From DATNFP01 sp035606335 (GTDB taxonomy: Bacteria > Bacteroidota > Bacteroidia > Chitinophagales > Chitinophagaceae), in the NCBI GenBank assembly GCA_035606335.1, contig DATNFP010000114.1, positions 1 through 14,724 of the forward strand: a DNA stretch of 14,724 nt, read 5' to 3'. A model generated the notes under the pieces. It searched no databases, had not been told where the DNA came from, and saw only the letters and a list, made by a program, of their open reading frames with translations. This document shows positions 7,411 to 13,875 of the stretch, piece after piece. Numbering within the stretch: the first letter of the stretch is position 1; every line of letters starts with the position of its first letter. Position numbers and translations under genes: made by a program.

Positions 7411-7434
7411 AATAATACTGTTAAAAGTATTATT
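7411..7434 (-). repeat. Stem-loop over the rpsU stop codon
   Basis: A 9-bp perfect stem: 7411-7419 (aataatact) pairs with 7426-7434 around a 6-nt loop. The rpsU stop codon lies inside it (7430-7432). It is A/T-rich and followed on the minus strand by a short, interrupted U-tract. It could be a weak terminator or a protective 3' end for the rpsU message. Confidence 0.5.
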
Positions 7435-7627
7435 CCTCAAATTTGCCTGCAGCAAGCTGTTGACGATATACAGCTTTCAACACTTCACCACGACGTCTTA
7501 TGGATGGTTTGGTGAAAGACTGACGATCACGCAACTGATTGAGAATGCGTGCTTTTTCGTATTTCTTCTTATACTTTTTCAGCGCTTTATCAATGTTTTC
7601 GCAATCTTTAGAATCAATTATCAGCAT
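7430..7627 (-). CDS. rpsU: 30S ribosomal protein bS21
   Basis: A 65-residue basic protein with the bS21 pattern: MLIIDSKDCENIDKALKKYKKKYEKA, then LNQLRDRQSFTKPSIRRRGEV and a C-terminal helix. It sits on the 30S platform next to the 3' end of 16S rRNA. In Bacteroidota, bS21 together with bS6 and bS18 is known to sequester the anti-Shine-Dalgarno sequence, which is why most mRNAs of the phylum lack one. The gene heads the rpsU-xer-hpf unit, with a near-consensus promoter and, unlike its neighbours, a strong Shine-Dalgarno sequence. That fits the feedback described for this phylum, in which ribosomes lacking bS21 preferentially translate rpsU. The 77-bp gap to xer contains two hairpins, which probably set a high bS21 to Xer ratio. 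Confidence 0.96.
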   Translation of the reverse strand: MLIIDSKDCENIDKALKKYKKKYEKARILNQLRDRQSFTKPSIRRRGEVLKAVYRQQLAAGKFEE

Positions 7628-7635
7628 ATTTTTAT

Positions 7636-7644
7636 ACCCCCTTT
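7636..7644 (-). promoter_or_regulatory. Strong Shine-Dalgarno sequence of rpsU
   Basis: The minus strand reads AAAGGGGGT, which pairs over nine positions with the 16S 3' end (ACCUCCUUU) using one G-U wobble, 8 nt before the ATG. No other gene in the window has a comparable match at this spacing. Confidence 0.8.
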
Positions 7645-7658
7645 TAGTATTGGGACAG

Positions 7659-7689
7659 CAAAGGTAAGAATTTTTCTTATTAGTCCAAA
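7659..7689 (-). promoter_or_regulatory. Promoter of rpsU-xer-hpf, near-consensus
   Basis: On the minus strand TTTG (complement of 7686-7689), exactly 19 nt, then TACCTTTG (complement of 7659-7666). This matches the Bacteroidota housekeeping consensus TTTG-N19-TANNTTTG. The transcript should start near 7652, giving a leader of about 25 nt that carries the Shine-Dalgarno sequence. Confidence 0.82.
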
Positions 7690-7737
7690 CTTTTAACGAT
7701 ACAAACCCACCAAATCAAATAATTTTGAGACAATAAT

Positions 7738-7745
7738 TACGTTTG
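7738..7745 (+). promoter_or_regulatory. Candidate -7 element for lipoprotein-ribE
   Basis: TACGTTTG matches TANNTTTG and would start transcription near 7752, about 16 nt before the lipoprotein ATG. No TTTG occurs at the proper -33 distance. Confidence 0.5.
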
Positions 7746-7767
7746 TAATTTACATACCATATTGATT

Positions 7768-8316
7768 ATGCGCTATCCCGTCTTAATAGTTATTTTATTA
7801 ATATTTCTTTCAGGCTTTTTATTCTATTCTTGCCAGAAATGGCATGACCCTAAAGGATACACTGACCCAAGGTTAACTAACCCTTATTGCAATGATCCAT
7901 CAGCTGTAAATTATAACTGGGGTTTCCCCGGCAGGCCTGACGACAGTATATGCTACTACCCTACAGATTTTTATAGGGGTAGGTTTATCTACACTGATTC
8001 CATTTATTTAAGCGACAATACATTTTCATACTCTAAGGTGGATACCCTTTTATTTTCAGCCCTTTCTAAAACAAATATCGCGGCAACCGGCTTTTGCAAT
8101 TTTGTAGATTCGTTTCATTTTACAGTAGATAATACAATAAAAGCAACCCTCGATACGGTTGTCGGAGGGTTCGGACAATCATTTTGCGATGCGACCGATA
8201 CGGTTAACGGGTCTATCACAATAGACCCCATAGATAGCAGCCTTTACCATTTCAACCTTACAGTAAATGGTACTGCCGGGGTTACTTATCACTTAGGATC
8301 AGCAATAAAAGAATAA
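7768..8316 (+). CDS. Small lipoprotein with a cysteine-flanked D/N motif
   Basis: A 182-residue lipoprotein of unknown function. MRYPVLIVILLIFLSGFLFY is a signal peptide and C22 the lipid-bearing Cys (FYSC). Residues 41-62 read C-NDPSAVNYNW...-DDSIC. This resembles the Bacteroidota surface-protein motif C-x-DP-x-AxNYNPxAxxDDGSC, so the two cysteines probably bracket a metal- or turn-stabilised loop. The rest is strand-rich and Thr/Asp/Ser-heavy, consistent with a small beta-sandwich. Two further Cys residues (in FCNF and FCDA) could pair. I start at the ATG at 7768 rather than the TTG two codons upstream, because it begins the signal peptide directly. Only 7 bp separate it from ribE, so the two are cotranscribed, though a functional link is not evident. 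Confidence 0.85.
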   Translation: MRYPVLIVILLIFLSGFLFYSCQKWHDPKGYTDPRLTNPYCNDPSAVNYNWGFPGRPDDSICYYPTDFYRGRFIYTDSIYLSDNTFSYSKVDTLLFSALSKTNIAATGFCNFVDSFHFTVDNTIKATLDTVVGGFGQSFCDATDTVNGSITIDPIDSSLYHFNLTVNGTAGVTYHLGSAIKE

Positions 8317-8323
8317 ATCATTC

Positions 8324-8914
8324 ATGTTCACAGGCATAATTGAAACTACAGGCATAGTAAAAAAAGTTATTCCCAATGGGTCAAATGTCGATTTTTGGAT
8401 TGCCAGCAATATAACCAGCGAGTTAAAAATTGATCAATCGGTTGCACACAATGGCGTTTGCCTTACAGTTGTGGAATTAAACGGCGACAGGTATCGCGTA
8501 ACTGCAGTAGCCGAAACATTAGCGAAGAGCAATTTAAATAGGTGGAAAGAGGGCGACATAATAAATATTGAGCGCTCATTAAAGGTGGGAGACAGGCTTG
8601 ACGGACATTTTGTACAAGGGCATACAGATTCAACAGCAGCCTGCCTTGAAAGACAAACGTTGGAAGGCAGTTGGCTATTTCGCTTTAAATTTCCCGAACA
8701 ATATGCTTCACTTGTGATAGAAAAGGGTTCAATATGTATTAACGGTGTAAGCCTCACCGTTTTTAATGTCGGGAGAAACGAGTTTACCGCTACTATTATA
8801 CCATATACATTCGAGCATACAAATTTTAGCACAATAGACAAAGACAGCATTGTAAACATCGAATTTGATGTTTTGGGTAAATATTTATTAAGGTCGACAG
8901 CATTGGGCTTTTAG
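8324..8914 (+). CDS. ribE: Riboflavin synthase, alpha subunit
   Basis: This enzyme dismutates two molecules of 6,7-dimethyl-8-ribityllumazine to riboflavin and a pyrimidine, the last step of vitamin B2 synthesis. Its 196 residues form the family's two homologous lumazine-binding barrels. The first opens with the signature MFTGIIE and has NGVCLTV (43-49) and AETLAKSNL (63-71). The second has GHFVQGHTD (94-102 region), INGVSLTV (139-146) and IPYTFEHTNF (159-168). The repeated NGVxLTV segments show the internal duplication. The C-terminal trimerisation helix looks short compared with enterobacterial forms. The gene follows the lipoprotein gene by 7 bp. No FMN riboswitch is visible upstream and no other rib gene is in the window. 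The FAD enzyme 50 bp downstream uses a product of this pathway, but this may be coincidence. Confidence 0.96.
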   Translation: MFTGIIETTGIVKKVIPNGSNVDFWIASNITSELKIDQSVAHNGVCLTVVELNGDRYRVTAVAETLAKSNLNRWKEGDIINIERSLKVGDRLDGHFVQGHTDSTAACLERQTLEGSWLFRFKFPEQYASLVIEKGSICINGVSLTVFNVGRNEFTATIIPYTFEHTNFSTIDKDSIVNIEFDVLGKYLLRSTALGF

Positions 8915-8970
8915 CACATCTTTTATATTTTTAAATAAAATCCCATCTTTATGTAAGTTGGTATGTGTTT

Positions 8971-10677
8971 ATGCAAAAATTAGAGCTCAAACCGTCTTAT
9001 GATGTATTAGTCATCGGTGCAGGTGTAGGTGGTCTTACCACAGCAGCTCTTTTAGGCAAAGCTGGGTTTTCTGTTTGTGTACTCGAAATGGCAGATCATG
9101 CGGGCGGCTATCTTGCGGGCTTTAGAAGAAAAAATTTCATTTTCGATACGGCTATACACTGGTTGAATCAATGTGCTCCGGGAGGTATGGCAAGCAAAAT
9201 ATTCGACATACTCGGTTCAGATCACCCAATAGCAATTCCTCAAACGCGTATTAGAAAATATAAAGGAGATACTTTTGATTACTTACTCACCAATGATCCT
9301 GATAAGTTAAAGCAGCAACTGATCAGCGAATTTCCTCACGAAAAAAAAGGAATAGAACGTTTTTTTAGAGCTGCCAAAAGATTGGGCAACTCATTTGAAC
9401 ACTTTAGTGATATTTTTCGCTCTGAGGAAACAATGTCATTTTTTGAAAGTGTAAAAAATAAACTGCACTTATTAAAATTTGCAATTCCTTTTATACCATA
9501 TATAAGATATGATGGTGAAAAAGGAATTAAAAAAGGGCTAAATCGCTTTTTTAAAGACAAGCGTTTGCACAAAATCTTCTGCTCAGACACTGAACTTTTA
9601 TCCTGTCTTGTACCTATAGGGTGGGCCTATTATGGCGATTATCAAAATCCTCCACAAGGTGGTGGGCAAGCGATACCCGAATGGCTTTCTTACATCGTAT
9701 CCTATTATCAAAACCCGATTTACTATAAATGCAAAGTGAACAAGATATTGTTGGATCACAACAAATGTACTGGTGTATCTTTCGAGCATAGAGGTAGTGA
9801 ATATTCTGTAGCAAGCAAATACGTAATAGCTGCTTGTGATATAGAAACAGTTTACGAAAAAATGCTTCCTGGTGACGTTATTTCCGACAAATTAAAAAAC
9901 AAACTTCGCAAAGCCATTCTATATAGCTCGTCAGTTACTGTTTCTATTGCATTGGATTGTCCTGTTGATCAGCTTGGCTTCAATGAAGAGCTGGTTCATT
10001 TAGCAAACGAAAATGTACCAAGAAATGAGCATAGTAGCGGGGACCCAGAAAAAAGCGAAATAACTATTCTTGCTCCTTCTTTTCGGGATAGCACCCTCGC
10101 TCCCGAAGGCCAGGGAACGCTTGTCCTGTTTATACCGGCATATATGAACTATCGTGAACACTGGATGACAGAAAAAGATGAAAGTGGAAATTTTAAAAGA
10201 GGTGAAGAATACAAAAATTTAAAGCGGGAAATAGCTGAGGTGTTAATAAGAAGAGTTGAAGAAAAATTAGCGCCGGGACTGCATTCTCACATACTCTTTT
10301 ATGATGTTGCAACTCCTGTTACTCATTGGCGATACACAGGAAACAAAGATGGAACAATGATGGGCACTAAACCGGGCAGAGAAAATATGCAAAACAAAGT
10401 AGCACATTACAAAACACCTGTTTCTAATCTTATAATCAGCGGGCATTGGGCAGAGTTGGGCGGAGGCGTACCTATAGCCGTAAAGGCAGCAGCCAATGCT
10501 ACACTTCTTATTCTACAAAAGGAAAATAGACCCGCTTTCAAACTTTTGGCTAAATACATGGATGGGAAAATAAACGCGAATCAGCTAACCAGCAGTAACC
10601 ATTTTAAGCAATATGACAATTCATGGAAACAGTCATTAACACCAGCACAAAAGCAGTCGCTACGTGAGAAACATTAA
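8971..10677 (+). CDS. FAD-dependent oxidoreductase, CrtI / carotenoid isomerase / RetSat-like
   Basis: A 568-residue flavoprotein. The N-terminal dinucleotide-binding fold is clear: GAGVGG at 16-21, then LTTAALLGKAGFSVCVLE with E39 binding the FAD ribose. Next come the H-AGGYLAGF and FDTAIHWL segments typical of the phytoene desaturase, carotenoid isomerase and retinol-saturase superfamily. The C-terminal FAD motif GHWAELGGGVPIAVKAAANAT is at 491-511. The middle third carries the variable substrate region, with a cluster of hydrophobic and aromatic residues (FAIPFIPYIRY) that may contact a membrane or polyene. The substrate cannot be told from sequence: a carotenoid, retinoid-like or other polyene is plausible, and no carotenoid or flexirubin gene lies nearby. 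The frame also has a GTG two codons earlier (8965); the ATG is preferred. It may be cotranscribed with ribE. The stop abuts the convergent CHAD gene. Confidence 0.88.
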   Translation: MQKLELKPSYDVLVIGAGVGGLTTAALLGKAGFSVCVLEMADHAGGYLAGFRRKNFIFDTAIHWLNQCAPGGMASKIFDILGSDHPIAIPQTRIRKYKGDTFDYLLTNDPDKLKQQLISEFPHEKKGIERFFRAAKRLGNSFEHFSDIFRSEETMSFFESVKNKLHLLKFAIPFIPYIRYDGEKGIKKGLNRFFKDKRLHKIFCSDTELLSCLVPIGWAYYGDYQNPPQGGGQAIPEWLSYIVSYYQNPIYYKCKVNKILLDHNKCTGVSFEHRGSEYSVASKYVIAACDIETVYEKMLPGDVISDKLKNKLRKAILYSSSVTVSIALDCPVDQLGFNEELVHLANENVPRNEHSSGDPEKSEITILAPSFRDSTLAPEGQGTLVLFIPAYMNYREHWMTEKDESGNFKRGEEYKNLKREIAEVLIRRVEEKLAPGLHSHILFYDVATPVTHWRYTGNKDGTMMGTKPGRENMQNKVAHYKTPVSNLIISGHWAELGGGVPIAVKAAANATLLILQKENRPAFKLLAKYMDGKINANQLTSSNHFKQYDNSWKQSLTPAQKQSLREKH

Positions 10678-11481
10678 TTATAATTGCGGAGCTGATAGTG
10701 CAAATTTCTTCAATCGTTCCAAAACAACACCTTTCCTATCTTCAAGAAACTCTAATCCCTCTTTTGTAACATCTTTTACTGCATCTCTTTCATCTTCATC
10801 CATGTCAATAGACGAAAAGTGAGTTATTTTATCAAGCATAATGCGGTCATCGTTATATGCACCAAGCACATCAGACAATTCATTTAATTCTTTTGAAGGA
10901 AAATGCTTTAACATGCCATAGGCTTCCTGCCAGTCATTTTCAGCAAACTTCATATTGTACATCATATCCTTCACTTCTTTACGATATTCATGTATTTGCT
11001 CATTATTGGGTTGGTATTGTACTACTTCGCAAATATTTTTAAGTTTCCTATTGAAAAACTTTTTGAATGTTTCTTTGTTAAGCGTCTGAAATTTATGATC
11101 TGTTATTTTATCCTTCAGCTTTTTCAATATTTCTTTATCATAATGCTTCTCCCAAAAATGTTTCTGCAAATCAATATTACCATGCAATTTATCTAAATAA
11201 GTTGGTAGCCTTACTTTCCATTTATCTATTCTTTGCCGCATAAGTTGGGCGTCACGTATGTTACCGGCTATATGATATAGGTCTTTATATTGTTTAGAGA
11301 GCTTTACATCAGGTTGTTGTTCATCTGTTGTTATAAGCCGCAGTAATGCACGGAATCTCTTGGTTTGTGTTCTTAATTTATGAATATACTCTTCATCAAA
11401 TGTTGGGGATACTGCCTTGCTCAAGTCAGCAAGTTTGTCAACATCCTTTTCTAATATCTCTAATAATTTCTCTTTTCTCAT
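10678..11481 (-). CDS. CHAD-domain protein
   Basis: A 267-residue, highly charged helical protein with two CHAD half-repeats. The first is IHKLRTQTKRFRALLRL (H34, R37, K41, R42, R44) followed by LYHIAGNIRDAQLMRQRI. The second is IHEYRKEVKDMMYNMKF (H164, R167, K168, K171) followed by LGAYNDDRIMLDKI. These conserved basic residues line the groove that binds polyphosphate in characterised CHAD proteins, which localise to polyphosphate granules. There is no fused CYTH domain, and no polyphosphate kinase or exopolyphosphatase in the window, so the link to polyphosphate is family knowledge rather than context. There is no signal peptide, so it is cytoplasmic. A GGGGGG run lies 12-18 nt before the start, too far to be a good Shine-Dalgarno site. 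Its stop codon touches that of the oxidoreductase. Confidence 0.9.
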   Translation of the reverse strand: MRKEKLLEILEKDVDKLADLSKAVSPTFDEEYIHKLRTQTKRFRALLRLITTDEQQPDVKLSKQYKDLYHIAGNIRDAQLMRQRIDKWKVRLPTYLDKLHGNIDLQKHFWEKHYDKEILKKLKDKITDHKFQTLNKETFKKFFNRKLKNICEVVQYQPNNEQIHEYRKEVKDMMYNMKFAENDWQEAYGMLKHFPSKELNELSDVLGAYNDDRIMLDKITHFSSIDMDEDERDAVKDVTKEGLEFLEDRKGVVLERLKKFALSAPQL

Positions 11482-11511
11482 AAACCCATTTTCATAGCCC
11501 CCCTAATTTAC

Positions 11512-11519
11512 GAAACGTA
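11512..11519 (-). promoter_or_regulatory. Weak candidate -7 element for the CHAD gene
   Basis: The minus strand reads TACGTTTC, one mismatch from TANNTTTG, about 30 nt before the start codon. No clear -33 element is seen. Confidence 0.3.
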
Positions 11520-11595
11520 TATTACCTAATACCATTAACCATTTTAAAAAGATTCCTCCCCGTTGTCCGGTTTTTAAAGACTATTGCGTCATTAT

Positions 11596-11611
11596 ATAAA
11601 ATTGATAATGG
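11596..11611 (+). repeat. 16-nt repeat at a start codon (copy 1)
   Basis: ataaaattgataatgg, spanning the ATG of the first DinB gene, is identical to 14445-14460 at the same offset from the start of the endonuclease/phosphatase-like gene. It is A/T-rich and may be chance. Confidence 0.35.
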
Positions 11612-12087
11612 AAAACAGCATTTTTATCAACACATTTGATCTTCATAACCGCCTATTTAAAAATACACTCGACGGTGTGAACATTAACCACTCTTCAAAA
11701 CGACTGAATAAAGAGACAAATCACATGAATTGGATAGCTGGTCATCTTGTATCCAGCCGTCATTCATTTGCTAACATGTTGGGCATTAATGAACCTGAAA
11801 AATATGCTACATTGTTTGCTGATCGTAAGGGGTTGGACGAAAATCAGGTGTACCCCCACCCTGACGACATTCAAAAGGAATGGGATAAAATATCCATTCT
11901 TATCAGACCACGCTTAGCTGGCATAACTAATGATGTACTAAACACCCCTTTGCCTCAACCCATCCCCGTTAACGACCAGACAGTAAAAGGGATGATAACT
12001 TTTCTGCTGGATCACGAAGCTTATCATATTGGCCAGTTAGGTATTTTACGTAAACACCTTGGTTACCCGGCAATGAGTTACAGATAG
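11608..12087 (+). CDS. DinB-like four-helix protein (first copy)
   Basis: A 159-residue protein with the DinB/YfiT fold pattern: an N-terminal helix, NHMNWIAGHLVSSRHS with H46, and near the C-terminus LLDHEAYHIGQLGILRKHLG with H136 and H140 (HxxxH). These three histidines match the divalent-metal triad of the superfamily. Members include metal-dependent thiol transferases and many proteins of unknown role, so the reaction is open. A TTG eight codons upstream (11584) is in frame, but the ATG at 11608 starts the usual N-terminus. It is followed 57 bp later, on the same strand, by the DGPF protein and the ECF42 sigma factor. A second DinB-fold gene lies beyond the sigma gene, which makes a regulatory link to the sigma factor plausible but unproven. 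Confidence 0.87.
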   Translation: MENSIFINTFDLHNRLFKNTLDGVNINHSSKRLNKETNHMNWIAGHLVSSRHSFANMLGINEPEKYATLFADRKGLDENQVYPHPDDIQKEWDKISILIRPRLAGITNDVLNTPLPQPIPVNDQTVKGMITFLLDHEAYHIGQLGILRKHLGYPAMSYR

Positions 12088-12109
12088 TTTCCAACAATCC
12101 CATATAAAA

Positions 12110-12117
12110 TACATTTT
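12110..12117 (+). promoter_or_regulatory. Weak candidate -7 element for the DGPF gene
   Basis: TACATTTT is one base from TANNTTTG, about 28 nt before the DGPF start, with GTTT 19 nt upstream. A promoter used by the ECF42 sigma factor itself would look different and could also lie in this 57-bp gap. Confidence 0.25.
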
Positions 12118-12144
12118 TATTTATTAACTTAAAACAAAACAATT

Positions 12145-12483
12145 ATGAAAGAGTACTTATTATTACTCAGAGGTGGCAATACTCCTCAAGCACAAGAAGT
12201 AATGGCTAAACACATGGAAAGCTGGAAACAGTGGATGGGCAAACTTGCCCAGGATGGAAAACTTTCAGGAGGCCAGCCATTGACTGGAGATGGAAAAGTA
12301 ATGACAAATAAGGGCACAAAAATTACAGATGGCCCATTCGCAGAGAGTAAAGAAGTAGTTAGCGGCTATTTGCTTATAAAAGCGGCTGATTATAATGAAG
12401 CTACTACATTATCTAAGGGCTGCCCTATATTTGAACTTGACGGAATTATCGAAGTTCGGGAAATAGGCAACATGGATATGTAA
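12145..12483 (+). CDS. DGPF / YCII-domain protein
   Basis: A 112-residue ferredoxin-like alpha/beta protein. It starts MKEYLLLLRGG, has a W-x2-W-M-G-K-L helix (near 27-35) and carries the hallmark TDGPFAESKEVVSGYLLIKA (61-80 region) that names the DGPF group of the YCII family. It ends in a GCPIFELDGIIEVREI strand, with the Cys-Pro where many members have a CP or HP pair. The biochemical function of the group is unknown. DGPF genes are repeatedly found next to ECF sigma factors of group ECF42 and, where studied in actinobacteria, are their targets. Here the sigma gene follows after 59 bp with a hairpin terminator between them, fitting a target gene expressed above its sigma factor. Confidence 0.93.
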   Translation: MKEYLLLLRGGNTPQAQEVMAKHMESWKQWMGKLAQDGKLSGGQPLTGDGKVMTNKGTKITDGPFAESKEVVSGYLLIKAADYNEATTLSKGCPIFELDGIIEVREIGNMDM

Positions 12484-12496
12484 AATATTCTAGCTG

Positions 12497-12523
12497 AAAG
12501 CCCGCGCTTTAAAGCGGGCTTTT
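12497..12523 (+). terminator. Hairpin terminator between the DGPF and ECF42 genes
   Basis: Arm 12497-12505 (aaagcccgc) pairs perfectly with 12514-12522 around an 8-nt loop, followed by TTTT at 12520-12523. The GC-rich core is strong and the T-run short. Only 19 nt then remain before the sigma-factor ATG, too few for a full promoter, so sigma expression probably depends on read-through. Confidence 0.8.
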
Positions 12524-12542
12524 CATTTACAAATGAAATTTT

Positions 12543-13847
12543 ATGTCTCACCCTGATTCTATACATCCGCAAAAAATGGATGTTCAAAAGTTAGTCGCAG
12601 ATCTAACGCGAACAGAATCGGGCAAACTTGTATCTGTTCTTACACGTATTTTTGGTGCACACAACCTCGCAATGGCAGAGGATGTGGTGCAGGATGTACT
12701 CATAAAAGCGCTGGAAAACTGGAGTGGTAAAGGCATTCCTGACAACCCTCCTGCATGGCTGTTCAGAGCCGCAAAAAATAAAGCCATTGATATTATAAGA
12801 AAATACAGACGCGAACAAACCTTTGCCTCAGATATTTCCTCGCTGCTCAATTCTGAATATACTACCGCAATAACTCTTAATGATTGCTTTAAAGATGAAG
12901 AAGTTCGGGATGATCAATTGCGCATGATGTTTGCGTGTTGTCATCCTTCTATTAGTGGAGAAAGTCAGATTGCATTAATATTAAAAACATTAAGTGGCTT
13001 TACTGTTGCTCAAATTGCAAAAGCATTTATTACGTCTGCCGATACCATTGAAAAACGGCTTTACCGTGCGCGCCAGGCATTTAGGGAAAACAATATCTCT
13101 CTCGAAATTCCAACCGGCCAATCACTGCAAAAAAGACTGGACAATGTATTGGAAACAATATATCTGCTATTCAATGAAGCATATAGCTCATCTTATCACG
13201 ACTCACTGGTAAGAGAAGATCTGGCAGCCGATTGTATACGATTATGCACTTTATTAACAGCTCACCCTGCAACAAACACTCCTCCCACAGACGCATTACT
13301 TGCTTTACTTTATTTTCACGCGTCCCGCTTTTCTGGCCGTGTAAATGAGAATGGAGAACTATTGCTGATGAAACAGCAAAATCGTTCGTTATGGGATAAG
13401 GAAATGATAGAAATGGGAATATTTTACCTTGATAGGGCTTCTCATGGAGTCAAAATAAGTAGATATCACCTTGAAGCTGCCATTGCTTATGAGCATTGCA
13501 AAGCTGCTAAATATGAAGATACTGACTGGAAAGCAATAATGGACTATTACAATTTGCTGATACAGTTGGTACCCAGTCCCGTTATACTACTCAATAGAGC
13601 AATAGCCATAAAAGAATTAGAAGGCCCTGCCAAAGCACTGGAAAGTATAAAAGAGATTCCCGGCATAGGCTATCTGCAGCAATATTATCTGTTACATGCA
13701 ATTCTTGGAGAATTATATTCAGAAATGCAGCAGACACAAACTGCCTTAGCTCATTATGAAAAGGCATTGAATTTATGCGTATCCACAACCGAAAAAAAGT
13801 TAATACAGCAAAATATAGACAAGCTAAAAAACGGAAGCGGCCTATAA
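12543..13847 (+). CDS. ECF sigma factor, group ECF42, with C-terminal TPR-like extension
   Basis: A 434-residue sigma factor, more than twice the length of a minimal ECF factor. The sigma-2 region spans about 20-95: AEDVVQDVLIKALENW at 45-60, then PPAWLFRAAKNKAIDIIRKYRR. Sigma-4 spans about 120-185: LRMMFACCHPSIS, then LSGFTVAQIAKAFITSADTIEKRLYRAR, the helix-turn-helix that binds the -35 element. The long extension has the ECF42/COG4941 signatures: YLLFNEAYSSS (207-217), a SGRVNENGELLLMKQQNRSLWD-type segment (264-285), EAAIAYEH, and a TPR-like end with PSPVILLNRAIA and ALAHYEKAL. No anti-sigma gene is adjacent. In this group, the extension itself is thought to control activity. The pairing with a DGPF gene is the known context. 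The signal sensed is unknown. Confidence 0.95.
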   Translation: MSHPDSIHPQKMDVQKLVADLTRTESGKLVSVLTRIFGAHNLAMAEDVVQDVLIKALENWSGKGIPDNPPAWLFRAAKNKAIDIIRKYRREQTFASDISSLLNSEYTTAITLNDCFKDEEVRDDQLRMMFACCHPSISGESQIALILKTLSGFTVAQIAKAFITSADTIEKRLYRARQAFRENNISLEIPTGQSLQKRLDNVLETIYLLFNEAYSSSYHDSLVREDLAADCIRLCTLLTAHPATNTPPTDALLALLYFHASRFSGRVNENGELLLMKQQNRSLWDKEMIEMGIFYLDRASHGVKISRYHLEAAIAYEHCKAAKYEDTDWKAIMDYYNLLIQLVPSPVILLNRAIAIKELEGPAKALESIKEIPGIGYLQQYYLLHAILGELYSEMQQTQTALAHYEKALNLCVSTTEKKLIQQNIDKLKNGSGL

Positions 13848-13855
13848 AGCCGCTT
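13827..13855. terminator. Terminator between the converging ECF42 and second DinB genes
   Basis: Arm 13835-13841 (aagcggc) pairs with 13849-13855 around a 7-nt loop. On the minus strand a T6 run follows after 3 nt, so it fits the end of the DinB gene best. The ECF42 stop codon (13845-13847) lies in the loop, so sigma transcripts probably end here or just beyond. Confidence 0.65.
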
Positions 13856-13875
13856 ATTGTTATTTGCGATAAAAA

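Noticed and set aside
7630..7767. FMN riboswitch upstream of the lipoprotein-ribE pair
   Set aside because: The predicted leader is only about 16 nt and no conserved FMN-aptamer segments are visible.
8434..8859. 141-codon minus-strand open frame inside ribE
   Set aside because: It is antisense to a fully recognisable riboflavin synthase and has no domain pattern of its own.
8915..8970. Separate promoter for the FAD oxidoreductase
   Set aside because: The best candidate (TAAGTTGG near 8954) departs from TANNTTTG and has no -33 partner; read-through from ribE is as likely.
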